64,000 nt of DNA from Luminiphilus sp051201685 (lineage in GTDB: Bacteria > Pseudomonadota > Gammaproteobacteria > Pseudomonadales > Halieaceae): NCBI RefSeq assembly GCF_051201685.1, contig NZ_CP179213.1, forward strand, positions 620,001-684,000, read 5' to 3'. Made by a program: the position numbers and the translations under genes. Numbering within the stretch: the first letter of the stretch is position 1; each line of letters opens with the position of its first letter. A model generated the notes under the pieces. That model worked only from the letters and a program-made list of their open reading frames with translations. It made no database searches and had not been told where the DNA came from. Below, piece by piece: positions 41,915 to 50,644 of this stretch.

Positions 41915-41928
41915 CCAAAACATTTTGG
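41915..41928. repeat. Perfect 14-base palindrome before manC
   Basis: CCAAAA-CA-TTTTGG lies nine bases before the manC start, where the ribosome binding site should be; no clear Shine-Dalgarno is seen. It could be an operator or a translational control hairpin. Confidence 0.5.
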
Positions 41929-41937
41929 ACGTACAGA

Positions 41938-43341
41938 ATGCTCATACCTGTAATTTTATCTGGTGGTGTTGGCAGCCGCTTATGGCCCGTTTCCAGAGAA
42001 GGGCGACCCAAGCAATTTTTACCTTTGGGTGGCGTTAACTCAATGCTGCAGGAAACCAGTCAGCGCTTAGAGTCTCTTCAGGCAGAACCCCCCATTGTTG
42101 TGTGCAATGAGGCCCATCGTTTCTTGGTCGCAGAACAATTACGCGAGATCGACCTGCCTGCAACTGCCCTAATTTTAGAGCCAGCCGGTCGCAACACGGC
42201 GCCAGCGATTGCCATGGCTGCAATACAAGCCGTTCAGAGTGACCCCGATGCAATTCTGCTCGTGCTTCCCGCCGATCATCACATCGGAAACCCTCGTGCT
42301 TTCGCAGCGGCAGTGCAGCAAGGGCTACCGGCGGCGGCTACGGGACACCTCATTACGTTTGGGGTGGTGCCTTCCTCTCCTGAAACCGGCTACGGCTATA
42401 TCCGTGGTGGCGAAGAAATTTCCTCTGGTGTCCTTAACCTTGCGGAGTTTGTTGAAAAGCCCAATGCCGCGACTGCAGCTGGCTACTTGGAAGCGGGTAA
42501 CTTCTATTGGAACAGTGGTATGTTTCTCTTGGGCGCTCAAAGTTACCTCGATGCTCTTTTGCAATATCAGCCCGAAATGCACCGACTCAGTTGCTCAGCT
42601 ATGGACGGTGCGAGTCGAGACCTAGATTTCTTACGACCCGACACGGACCTTTTTCTCGCTTGCCCCTCAGATAGCATTGACTACGCGGTTATGGAGCACA
42701 CTGATCGTGGTGGTATCGTGCCTCTCGATTGTGAATGGAGTGATATTGGCGCTTGGTCTGCACTCTGGGAAGTGGGCACCCCTGATACAGCGGGCAACGT
42801 GGTTGAGGGGGATGTACTCGCCCACGAAACCACCAATAGCTATGTCCGCAGTGAATCGCGCCTAGTCACAACAACGGGCGTAGACAATCTTGTGGTTGTC
42901 GAAACTGCGGACGCCGTGCTCGTGGCGGATAGGAACAATGTCCAAGGGGTGAAAGATATCGTTAGTGCGCTGAAAATCGCCGATCGAAGCGAGGCGACGG
43001 TACATCAGCGCGTTTTCCGACCCTGGGGATCCTACGAATCACTGGTGGTCGCCGAGGGATTCCAAGTCAAGCGCATCATTGTGCAGCCCGGGCAAACTTT
43101 ATCGTTACAAAAGCATTTTCACCGTGCGGAGCATTGGATTGTGGTGAAAGGCACGGCTGAGGTCACTCGTGGGGAGGAGACATTCACGCTTACTGAAGAT
43201 CAGTCAACTTATATCCCGTTGGGTGAGGTGCATCGCTTGGCAAATCCGGGAAAAATTCCTCTGGAGCTTATCGAGGTGCAGTCTGGCTCCTATTTGGGGG
43301 AAGACGACATCGTCAGATTTGAAGACGTTTACGGTCGTTAA
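41938..43341 (+). CDS. manC: Mannose-1-phosphate guanylyltransferase / mannose-6-phosphate isomerase
   Basis: Bifunctional type II enzyme making GDP-mannose for polysaccharides. 467 residues. N-terminal nucleotidyltransferase with SGGVGSRLWPVSREGRPKQ and FVEKPN; C-terminal cupin isomerase with QKHFHRAEHW and PLGEVHRLANP. Also called algA or cpsB in relatives. It heads the manC-galU-algC run of nucleotide-sugar supply genes; no glycosyltransferase is adjacent. Confidence 0.94.
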   Translation: MLIPVILSGGVGSRLWPVSREGRPKQFLPLGGVNSMLQETSQRLESLQAEPPIVVCNEAHRFLVAEQLREIDLPATALILEPAGRNTAPAIAMAAIQAVQSDPDAILLVLPADHHIGNPRAFAAAVQQGLPAAATGHLITFGVVPSSPETGYGYIRGGEEISSGVLNLAEFVEKPNAATAAGYLEAGNFYWNSGMFLLGAQSYLDALLQYQPEMHRLSCSAMDGASRDLDFLRPDTDLFLACPSDSIDYAVMEHTDRGGIVPLDCEWSDIGAWSALWEVGTPDTAGNVVEGDVLAHETTNSYVRSESRLVTTTGVDNLVVVETADAVLVADRNNVQGVKDIVSALKIADRSEATVHQRVFRPWGSYESLVVAEGFQVKRIIVQPGQTLSLQKHFHRAEHWIVVKGTAEVTRGEETFTLTEDQSTYIPLGEVHRLANPGKIPLELIEVQSGSYLGEDDIVRFEDVYGR

Positions 43342-43356
43342 GCTTAGGGAGTTGTG

Positions 43357-44184
43357 ATGCTTAGAAAATGTTTATTCCCGGTGGCCGGTTATGGCACCCG
43401 CTTTTTACCGGCTACGAAGAGCATGCCCAAGGAGATGCTGCCAGTTGTTAACAAACCGCTGGTGCAGTATGGAGTGGAGGAAGCCATCGAGGCGGGTATG
43501 ACAAATTGTGCCTTGGTGACCGGCCGCGGCAAGCGCGCGATTGCGGATCATTTTGACATCAGTTACGAGCTCGAACATCAAATCGCCGGAAGCAGCAAGG
43601 AGTCACTGCTGGGCAGTATTCGTGATGTCATTGATCAGGGTATTTTTACCATGGTTCGGCAGCGAGAGATGTTGGGCCTAGGACATGCGGTATTGACCGG
43701 CGAACCGCTGATTGGACCCGAACCCTTTGGTATGGTTCTTTCCGATGATCTCTGTTTAAACACGGGTGGTCCCAGTGTGCTGGCTCAAATGGCAGAGCTA
43801 TTCGAGGAGTTTGGCTGCTCTATTGTGGCGGTTCAGGAGGTTCCTGACGACGAGATCCACAACTATGGGGTGATCGCCGGTGAACCGTTAAGAGACGGCA
43901 TCACTCGCGTTGAGCGTATGGTCGAAAAACCCAGCGCCGCGGAAGCGCCATCCAATTTGGCGATTATTGGACGGTACATTTTGACCCCCGATATTTTTGA
44001 CATCATTCGTGGCACCGCACCCGGAGCCTCTGGCGAAATTCAAATTACTGATGCGCTGCAGCAACAGGCGAACACAGGGGGTGTCATCGCCTACCAATTC
44101 AAAGGCCGGCGTTTTGATTGCGGCAGCGTACCCGGCTTTGTTGAAGCCACTAACCACGTCTATGAAACTATTTACAGGCCATAA
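43357..44184 (+). CDS. galU: UTP-glucose-1-phosphate uridylyltransferase
   Basis: Makes UDP-glucose. 275 residues from the ATG at 43357, which has AGGGAG five bases upstream; a GTG at 43354 is too close. N-terminus LRKCLFPVAGYGTRFLPATK, MPKEMLPV and VEKPS (Lys of the active site) are conserved. It lies 15 bases after manC and five bases before algC, so these form one operon. Confidence 0.96.
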   Translation: MLRKCLFPVAGYGTRFLPATKSMPKEMLPVVNKPLVQYGVEEAIEAGMTNCALVTGRGKRAIADHFDISYELEHQIAGSSKESLLGSIRDVIDQGIFTMVRQREMLGLGHAVLTGEPLIGPEPFGMVLSDDLCLNTGGPSVLAQMAELFEEFGCSIVAVQEVPDDEIHNYGVIAGEPLRDGITRVERMVEKPSAAEAPSNLAIIGRYILTPDIFDIIRGTAPGASGEIQITDALQQQANTGGVIAYQFKGRRFDCGSVPGFVEATNHVYETIYRP

Positions 44185-44189
44185 CTCTT

Positions 44190-45542
44190 ATGTCTGACTC
44201 TTTACCCTGCTTCAAAGCCTACGATGTTCGTGGGCGAGTACCCGATGAGATCAACGAAGATGTGGCCCACCGAATTGGGCGGGCCTATGCAGAAGTTATT
44301 GACCCTGGCAGTGTCGTCGTGGGTCACGACATTCGCCTGACCAGTGAATCCATCAAAGGCGCCTTAATTGACGGCTTGCGAGAGTCGGGGGTTAATGTTG
44401 TCGATATTGGTCTTTGTGGCACCGAGGAAATTTACTTTGCCACGGATCATCTCGGAGTCGGCGGCGGCATTGTTGTGACAGCAAGCCACAACCCCAAAGA
44501 TTACAACGGCATGAAGTTTGTTCGGGAAGGTGCTAAACCCATCTCGGGGGATTCCGGTCTCGCGGAGATTCGTCGTCTTACGGAACAACGTCGGGGACGT
44601 GATTCCGGTAGTAAAGGTAGCTATGAGACTACCTCGACGCTATCGCCTTACATTCAACATATGCTGAGTTATGTCGATGTTCCCAGCCTCGCGCCCCTAA
44701 ACGTTGTGTGTAACGCAGGTAATGGCGGTGCGGGCAGGGTGATCGATGCTCTAGAGCCTAAATTGCCTTTTAAATTTAGCAAGGTGCACCACGAGGCTAA
44801 TGGTCACTTTCCTAATGGCGTTCCCAACCCTCTGCTTGAGGAAAATCGTGAGGCAACCGCCAGCGTCGTTCGCGCGAAGCGCGCCGATCTGGGTATCGCT
44901 TGGGATGGCGATTTTGACCGCTGTTTCTTTTTTACGGCCCAAGGTGATTTCGTTGAGGGCTACTATATTGTTGGGTTGCTGGCCGAGGCGTTTCTGGCGC
45001 AGCAGGGTCCTCAGCGCGTGGTGCACGACCCGAGACTGACTTGGAATACTCAGGCCATTGTGGCCGCGGCAGGGGGAGAGGCTGTTGCCAGTAAAACGGG
45101 TCACGCGTTTATCAAAGAGCGAATGCGAGAGGTCGACGCAATTTATGGTGGTGAAATGAGCGCCCACCATTATTTCAGAGACTTTGCCTACTGCGACAGC
45201 GGCATGATTCCTTGGCTGTTGGTCGCTGCTTTGATGTCTGACAAAAAGCAATCCCTCGCAGAGTTGGTTGCCGCACGAGAGGCGGAATTTCCTTGTTCAG
45301 GCGAGATCAACCGTCGCGTGGAGGATCCGGCTTCGCTTTTAGCTGCCGTTGAAGCGCATTACGCACCGACCGCATTACGGGTTGAGCATCGCGATGGTTT
45401 GAGTATTGAGAACAGCGACTGGCGTTTCAATCTGCGCATGTCTAATACCGAGCCTGTTGTGCGATTGAACGTTGAAAGCCGTGCTGATCGTGCATTGATG
45501 GAAGCTCGTACCGAAGAGCTTCTCGGGTATATGGAAGGGTAA
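44190..45542 (+). CDS. algC: Phosphomannomutase/phosphoglucomutase
   Basis: Interconverts hexose 1- and 6-phosphates and feeds both manC and galU. 450 residues of the alpha-D-phosphohexomutase family. Active-site phosphoserine loop VTASHNP, metal loop WDGDFDR, sugar-binding GGEMSAHHYF and C-terminal RMSNTEP are all present. The symbol manB would also be acceptable. A GCGGTA/TACCGC hairpin lies directly after the stop, shared with the convergent ispB. Confidence 0.92.
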   Translation: MSDSLPCFKAYDVRGRVPDEINEDVAHRIGRAYAEVIDPGSVVVGHDIRLTSESIKGALIDGLRESGVNVVDIGLCGTEEIYFATDHLGVGGGIVVTASHNPKDYNGMKFVREGAKPISGDSGLAEIRRLTEQRRGRDSGSKGSYETTSTLSPYIQHMLSYVDVPSLAPLNVVCNAGNGGAGRVIDALEPKLPFKFSKVHHEANGHFPNGVPNPLLEENREATASVVRAKRADLGIAWDGDFDRCFFFTAQGDFVEGYYIVGLLAEAFLAQQGPQRVVHDPRLTWNTQAIVAAAGGEAVASKTGHAFIKERMREVDAIYGGEMSAHHYFRDFAYCDSGMIPWLLVAALMSDKKQSLAELVAAREAEFPCSGEINRRVEDPASLLAAVEAHYAPTALRVEHRDGLSIENSDWRFNLRMSNTEPVVRLNVESRADRALMEARTEELLGYMEG

Positions 45543-45543
45543 A

Positions 45544-45559
45544 CGCGGTAGCTTTACCG
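45544..45559. repeat. Short hairpin between convergent algC and ispB
   Basis: GCGGTA-GCTT-TACCGC, a perfect 6-bp stem with a 4-base loop. It spans the 11-base gap and the end of ispB. It may act as a weak bidirectional 3'-end signal; there is no T-run. Confidence 0.35.
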
Positions 45560-46519
45560 CTCCCGATTTATAGCCATATCAGCTAGCTCATGAAGGGCCT
45601 CCAAAGCCGCCGACTGGGCTAGACCGTCCAGCGCAGCAAGAGCGGACTGTTGATGGAGCACGGCCTGCTCACGGGTGTAGTCGATACCACCCGAGCGGCG
45701 TACGGCTGCGATTACGCCGGTAAGATTCTCACTGTTTTTCTGAGAGAGTGCGTCGCGAACGATCGCGGCATCATCGGCGCTGCCCGATGCCATGGTGTGA
45801 ATCAGCGGGAGTGTCGGTTTGCCCTCATTGAGATCGTCACCTACTTGCTTTCCTGTGACTTGGGGATCGCCGGTGTAGTCGAGGACATCGTCAATCATTT
45901 GAAAGGCAATGCCTAAATGCCGGCCGTAAGCTGCCATCTGATCCTGCTGTGACGGATCACGGCCCTTTAAAATGGCGCTGCCTCGACAGGCAGCAGCAAA
46001 CAGGGCGGCTGTTTTGCGGTCGATAACGTCGAGATACTGAGTCTCGGTTACCGACGGATCCCCCGCACGCATTAATTGAAGAACCTCACCTGCCGCAATG
46101 GTGTTAGTGGTATCTGCCATACTTTGTAAAAGTGACAAATCTCCCAGGTTAACGATGAGTTGAAACGCCCGGGTGTAAATGAAGTCGCCGACCAAGACGC
46201 TGGGGGCGTTACCGAATTCCGCGTTGGCGGTGGCTCTGCCTCGACGCAGGCTCGATAAGTCGACGACGTCATCGTGCAGCAGGGTTGCGGTGTGAATGAA
46301 CTCAACCACCGCCGCGAATTTAATGTCTGACAGGTCAACGCCGCCTTGAGCGCTAGCAGCTAGCAGGGCCAAAAGTGGTCTGAGGCGCTTGCCTCCGGCG
46401 TCAACGATGTAATGCCCAACGTTCTCCACCATGGCCACGTCTGACTTTAGCTGTTGAATAATGAGCTCATTGACCTGCTGGAACTCATCCGCAACACAGG
46501 CACGTATCGATGTAATCAA
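45554..46519 (-). CDS. ispB: Polyprenyl (octaprenyl-type) diphosphate synthase
   Basis: Makes the side chain of ubiquinone. 321 residues from a TTG start at 46519, supported by AAGGAG seven bases upstream; a longer ATG frame begins at 46642 but gives an unusual extension. Aspartate-rich motifs LLHDDVVDLSSLRRG and FQMIDDVLDYTGD bind Mg-pyrophosphate. Length and neighbourhood (divergent to rplU) match IspB. The chain length of eight units is inferred from the family. Confidence 0.93.
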   Translation of the reverse strand: MITSIRACVADEFQQVNELIIQQLKSDVAMVENVGHYIVDAGGKRLRPLLALLAASAQGGVDLSDIKFAAVVEFIHTATLLHDDVVDLSSLRRGRATANAEFGNAPSVLVGDFIYTRAFQLIVNLGDLSLLQSMADTTNTIAAGEVLQLMRAGDPSVTETQYLDVIDRKTAALFAAACRGSAILKGRDPSQQDQMAAYGRHLGIAFQMIDDVLDYTGDPQVTGKQVGDDLNEGKPTLPLIHTMASGSADDAAIVRDALSQKNSENLTGVIAAVRRSGGIDYTREQAVLHQQSALAALDGLAQSAALEALHELADMAINRER

Positions 46520-46620
46520 GAGGACTCTCCTTGGGGCAAGCGGAGTATAGGGGCTTGCTGGGTTCTGCGCCATGCTGACCAAGGTAAGTGCGCTAAAATA
46601 GAGACGCGTAATAAACACAC

Positions 46621-46649
46621 TTGAAGTTCGGAGCTTCCTCACCTAAAAT
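46621..46649 (+). promoter_or_regulatory. rplU-rpmA promoter (near-consensus sigma-70)
   Basis: TTGAAG (46621-46626), a 17-base spacer and TAAAAT (46644-46649), followed by a G+C-rich discriminator (CCGCGCCCG). It would give a leader of about 110 bases. Confidence 0.75.
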
Positions 46650-46708
46650 CCGCGCCCGAGTCTCATAACCCAAGGGTTGTAGTGCTCATCTGGTGCCGAC
46701 GCTCTGCC

Positions 46709-46737
46709 CCGCTGCTTTTTCGGCGGTTTTTAATTTT
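46709..46737 (+). terminator. Candidate attenuator in the rplU leader
   Basis: CCGCTG pairs with CGGCGG (one G-U pair) around a 6-base loop, followed directly by TTTTTAATTTT. This looks like an intrinsic terminator placed after the promoter and before the rplU ribosome binding site, so it could attenuate the operon. Confidence 0.55.
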
Positions 46738-46767
46738 GCGAGCCGGCTAACTACGAGGAAAAGTCGA

Positions 46768-47079
46768 ATGTATGCAGTGATTGAGAGCGGTGGCAAGCAG
46801 CACCGGGTTGAAGAAGGCGAAGTGCTCAAGTTGGAAAAGCTTGAAGTCGCGACCGGTGACACGATCGAATTTGACCGTGTGTTCATGGTGGGCGCGGGCG
46901 CAGACGTCAAAATAGGCGCGCCGTTGGTAGAAGGCAGCAAAGTGACTGCTGAGGTGGTGGCCCACGGTCGCCACGCGAAAATCCGTATTGTGAAGTTCAA
47001 TCGGCGTAAGCACTACCGAAATGAGACTGGCCACAGGCAGTGGTTCACTGAGGTTAAAATTACTGGAATAACGGGCTAA
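46768..47079 (+). CDS. rplU: 50S ribosomal protein L21
   Basis: 23S rRNA-binding protein of the 50S subunit. 103 residues from the ATG at 46768, the standard length, starting MYAVIESGGKQHRVEEGE, with GAGGAA upstream. KIRIVKFNRRKHYRN is the conserved basic segment. It forms the usual rplU-rpmA-obgE block. Confidence 0.98.
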   Translation: MYAVIESGGKQHRVEEGEVLKLEKLEVATGDTIEFDRVFMVGAGADVKIGAPLVEGSKVTAEVVAHGRHAKIRIVKFNRRKHYRNETGHRQWFTEVKITGITG

Positions 47080-47091
47080 TAGGAGGCTTCC

Positions 47092-47349
47092 ATGGCACAT
47101 AAAAAAGCAGGCGGTAGTACTCGCAACGGTCGCGATTCAGAAAGCAAACGGTTGGGCGTCAAGGTGTTTGGTGGTCAAGAGATCAGCGCAGGCGGTATTA
47201 TCGTTCGACAGCGCGGCACAAGGTTTCATGCCGGTGATAACGTTCGGGTAGGCAAGGACCACACCTTGTTTGCAACGTCGGCCGGTAAGGTCGAGTTCTA
47301 TGTCGGGGGTCCTCGAAACCGCAAGCAGGTTCGGGTCGTCAGCGCGTAG
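47092..47349 (+). CDS. rpmA: 50S ribosomal protein L27
   Basis: Protein whose N-terminus reaches the peptidyl transferase centre. 85 residues beginning MAHKKAGGSTRNGRDS. No N-terminal cleavage extension of the Firmicute type is present. A terminator begins 24 bases after the stop. Confidence 0.98.
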   Translation: MAHKKAGGSTRNGRDSESKRLGVKVFGGQEISAGGIIVRQRGTRFHAGDNVRVGKDHTLFATSAGKVEFYVGGPRNRKQVRVVSA

Positions 47350-47372
47350 GTACAGCGACCACATGGTGACAT

Positions 47373-47405
47373 AAAGCCTCGTCAGCTGACGGGGCTTTTT
47401 TGTTT
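47373..47405 (+). terminator. Intrinsic terminator after rpmA
   Basis: AAGCCTCGTC-AGCT-GACGGGGCTT (ten pairs, one of them G-U) followed by TTTTT. Read-through may supply obgE. Confidence 0.9.
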
Positions 47406-47455
47406 TAGGCTGCTGTACAAAAATTGCAGCAGCGCACATCCCGGAGGGATGACTC

Positions 47456-48658
47456 ATGAAGTTTGTCGATGAAGCAACCATCGAAGTTTTTGCCGGGAAT
47501 GGTGGCGGTGGCTGTGTCAGCTTCCGACGGGAAAAATATATTCCTTTTGGCGGCCCTGACGGTGGCGACGGTGGCGACGGGGGTAGCGTAATTTTATTGG
47601 GGGACGCTTCCCTCAATACGATGATTGACTACCGCTACACGCGAAAGTTTAGGGCAGAAGCCGGCAGCTCAGGTAAAGGTCGCAATTGCACGGGTAAGGC
47701 GGGGGAGGACCTGACGCTTCCCGTTCCTATTGGTACCACCATACTCGATGAAGATACGGGTGAAGTGCTGGGCGACATTCGAGAGGCTGGGCAGGAGTTG
47801 CTGGTTGCTCAGGGCGGATTTCACGGTTTGGGTAACACGCGGTTTAAATCTAGTGTCAATCGCTCGCCTCGACAGTCGTCTCCAGGGTCAGCAGGGGAAA
47901 ATCGCCGATTGAAGTTGGAGCTCAAGGTTTTGGCTGACGTGGGGTTGCTGGGCTTGCCCAATGCGGGAAAATCCACGCTGATTCGTGCGGTATCGGCGGC
48001 CACTCCTAAAGTTGCCGATTATCCCTTCACGACGCTAATACCCAGTTTGGGCGTTGTTAAGGTGGACAGCTACCGCTCCTTTGTTGTGGCAGACATACCT
48101 GGGCTAATAGAGGGTGCGTCTGAGGGTGCTGGACTAGGCATACGCTTTCTCAAGCACCTAACAAGAAATCGCATTTTGTTGCACTTGGTCGACATCGCCC
48201 CCCTTGATGAGAGCGACCCCTCAGAGGCGGCGGTGAGCATTGTCCGCGAACTGGAGCGTTTTAGCCCTACCTTGGCGTCACGCCCTCGCTGGCTGATTTT
48301 GAACAAAGTGGATTTAATCGACGAGACGCTGCTCGCCGAGCGAAAGGCTGCTGTGCTTTCTGCTTTAAATTGGACCGGCCCTGTCTATGAAATCTCGGCG
48401 TTGAGCCGTGAGGGTACCAGACGGCTCAGTGGCGATCTGATGACCTACATTGAAGACCTCAACGAGACGCTTGCTGCAGATGATGCGGCAATGCAGGCCG
48501 AGCGCGAGGCTCAAACGGCAATGCAGCAAGAAGCACGAGAGCGCATCGAAGCGCTGCGCAGTGCAAAAAGGGATGAGAGTCGCGCCCAAAACAGTGAGCA
48601 AGTTGAAGACGACGATGACGATGGTGACGACGGGGTGGCTGTGGAGTACCGTCTTTGA
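47456..48658 (+). CDS. obgE: GTPase Obg
   Basis: Ribosome-associated GTPase involved in 50S assembly and stress control. 400 residues. The N-terminal glycine-rich Obg fold has GGDGGDGGSV and ends about residue 158. The G domain has GLPNAGKST, DIPGLIEGAS, NKVD and SALS. It ends in a strongly acidic tail (DDDDDGDD) typical of proteobacterial Obg. The stop overlaps the TTG start of proB. Also called cgtA. Confidence 0.97.
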   Translation: MKFVDEATIEVFAGNGGGGCVSFRREKYIPFGGPDGGDGGDGGSVILLGDASLNTMIDYRYTRKFRAEAGSSGKGRNCTGKAGEDLTLPVPIGTTILDEDTGEVLGDIREAGQELLVAQGGFHGLGNTRFKSSVNRSPRQSSPGSAGENRRLKLELKVLADVGLLGLPNAGKSTLIRAVSAATPKVADYPFTTLIPSLGVVKVDSYRSFVVADIPGLIEGASEGAGLGIRFLKHLTRNRILLHLVDIAPLDESDPSEAAVSIVRELERFSPTLASRPRWLILNKVDLIDETLLAERKAAVLSALNWTGPVYEISALSREGTRRLSGDLMTYIEDLNETLAADDAAMQAEREAQTAMQQEARERIEALRSAKRDESRAQNSEQVEDDDDDGDDGVAVEYRL

Positions 48659-49782
48659 TCACAGATGATCGCCAGGTCTTGCTGACCGCGCGCCGCTGGG
48701 TCGTTAAAGTGGGAAGTGCCTTACTCACCGCTGATGGGCGACGTCTCGATAAAGGCGTTATTCACGGCTTGGTTCAGCAGCTGATCACTTTGCGAGAGCG
48801 CGGCTGCGAGGTGGTGTTGGTGTCCAGCGGTGCTGTCGCAGCTGGGGCGGTCCGGCTGGGGTTTGAAGATCGCCCGGAGGATCTCCACTCGCTGCAGGCT
48901 GCCGCGGCGGTAGGGCAGTCAGCACTGATTCGCAGTTACGAAGAGGCGCTGGCCCCTCAGGGTATTACCACGGCTCTCGTTTTGTTGAGCCACGCAGATA
49001 TTCTCGCCAGAGACCGTTACCTCAATGCGCGTGGGACACTGGGGCGCCTGATTGATTTGGGTGTCATCCCGGTTGTGAACGAAAATGATTCGGTAGTGAC
49101 CGATGAAATACGCCTTGGGGATAACGATACGCTGGCAGCACTCGTGGCGAATTTGATAGACGCCGATGTGTTGCTGGTGCTAACGGATCAAGACGGGTTA
49201 TGTGACGCAAATCCTCGCGAAAATCCCGACGCCGCGGTAATTCCAGCCGCGGAGGTTGATGACCCCAAACTCGATAAAGTGGTCGGCGAGGGTGGCCAGT
49301 TTGGACGCGGCGGTATGGTGACCAAACTCAACGCTGCTCGGTTGGCAGCGCGATCAGGTGCAGTTACCGTGATTGCCAACGGGCGCATGCCTGAAGTCAT
49401 TCCCAAGGTGGCCGCGGGGGAACAATTGGGTACCTTACTCAGCACCCGGCAACGGCCGCAAAGCGCTCGAAAGCAATGGCTCGCTAGCCTGCTCCACATT
49501 CAGGGTCGTTTAGTACTCGATGCGGGTGCGGCTGCCGTTGTGGCTGCCGGGGATAAGTCACTCTTGCCCATCGGTGTTACAGCCGTCGAGGGCGATTTTG
49601 TGCGGGGTGATCTGGTGGCCTGCGTGGATAGTGAGGGGCGTCAAATAGCTCGGGGTCTGGTCAACTACAGTGCCTCAGAAGCGCATCAACTGCAGGGTAA
49701 GCCGTCCAAGGATATACCGGTGATTCTTGGCTATGGTGGCGACTCGGAAATCATTCATCGCGACAATATGGTGAGTTTGTGA
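48655..49782 (+). CDS. proB: Glutamate 5-kinase
   Basis: First step of proline synthesis from glutamate. 375 residues, TTG start overlapping the obgE stop by four bases (TTGA). The amino-acid kinase domain has WVVKVGSALLT, VSSGAVAAG and NENDSV; a C-terminal PUA domain is present (ending around SEIIHRDNMV). The obgE-proB order is common in gammaproteobacteria. Its stop overlaps the next gene. Confidence 0.96.
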   Translation: MITDDRQVLLTARRWVVKVGSALLTADGRRLDKGVIHGLVQQLITLRERGCEVVLVSSGAVAAGAVRLGFEDRPEDLHSLQAAAAVGQSALIRSYEEALAPQGITTALVLLSHADILARDRYLNARGTLGRLIDLGVIPVVNENDSVVTDEIRLGDNDTLAALVANLIDADVLLVLTDQDGLCDANPRENPDAAVIPAAEVDDPKLDKVVGEGGQFGRGGMVTKLNAARLAARSGAVTVIANGRMPEVIPKVAAGEQLGTLLSTRQRPQSARKQWLASLLHIQGRLVLDAGAAAVVAAGDKSLLPIGVTAVEGDFVRGDLVACVDSEGRQIARGLVNYSASEAHQLQGKPSKDIPVILGYGGDSEIIHRDNMVSL

Positions 49783-50633
49783 GTGCCGCAATGGTGTTGT
49801 TGCTAATCTATCTGCCCGCTATTTTTGCGGTCAGTATCTTAGGTGGGTGGGTGCCCCGTCGCTTCCACATGACACACACCCGGACGCAGCTGGTGATGAG
49901 TCTGGTGGCGGGCTTGATGTTAGGGGTAGCTTTTTTCCATCTTATCCCCCACGCGGCACTCGCTAAAACGGCGGGCGTTGATTTTGCCATGGCTTGGGTA
50001 ATGGCAGGACTGGTTTTTATGCTGGTGCTGCTGCGGCTATTTCACTTTCATCAGCATGATTTCGACGAATCCCATGCGAACTGCGGTGAGGGCGTGGCCA
50101 ATGCCCACAGCCATGGACACGCCCATGATCACAGCCATACCCAGCCTCCGGGCGGGCCCTTCACTTGGATGGGGCTGTTGTTGGGTTTGGCAATTCATAC
50201 CCTAGTGGACGGGATTGCCTTAGGCGCCGTGATGCGAGCAGGGACCGGGTCTGATGCTGGTATTTTAGGACTTGGCGTTTTTCTGGCGATATTTCTGCAT
50301 AAACCTCTGGATGCCTTATCGATTGAAACGGTCCTTGCGGCATCTGGCCAATCTCCCCGCCGCAGGCATTGGATCAACCTCATATTTTCGCTGCTTTGCC
50401 CAGTGGCGGCGGTGATATTTTGGTACTCCGTTGAGCTGTCACCCGCTGACGGTCGAATACTGGCCGCGGCCCTGGCTTTCTCTGCGGGTGCTTTTATCTG
50501 TATAGCGTTGGGTGATTTGTTGCCGGAAATCCAATTTCACAGTCACGACCGGGGCAAATTAACGCTGCTTTTTATTCTGGGAATCGCGATCGCTTGGGCA
50601 ATTGGCGTCGTCGAACCTGCCCACATCCTCTAG
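49779..50633 (+). CDS. ZIP family divalent metal transporter
   Basis: Inner-membrane metal importer of 284 residues with about eight helices. Conserved metal-site helices: HTLVDGIALG and FLHKPLDALS. A His-rich loop between helices 3 and 4 (HFHQHDFDESH and HSHGHAHDHSH) is typical of zinc or iron ZIP proteins. GTG start overlapping the proB stop (GTGA). Metal specificity cannot be told from sequence. Confidence 0.87.
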   Translation: MSAAMVLLLIYLPAIFAVSILGGWVPRRFHMTHTRTQLVMSLVAGLMLGVAFFHLIPHAALAKTAGVDFAMAWVMAGLVFMLVLLRLFHFHQHDFDESHANCGEGVANAHSHGHAHDHSHTQPPGGPFTWMGLLLGLAIHTLVDGIALGAVMRAGTGSDAGILGLGVFLAIFLHKPLDALSIETVLAASGQSPRRRHWINLIFSLLCPVAAVIFWYSVELSPADGRILAAALAFSAGAFICIALGDLLPEIQFHSHDRGKLTLLFILGIAIAWAIGVVEPAHIL

Positions 50634-50644
50634 ACGTGTCGTGA

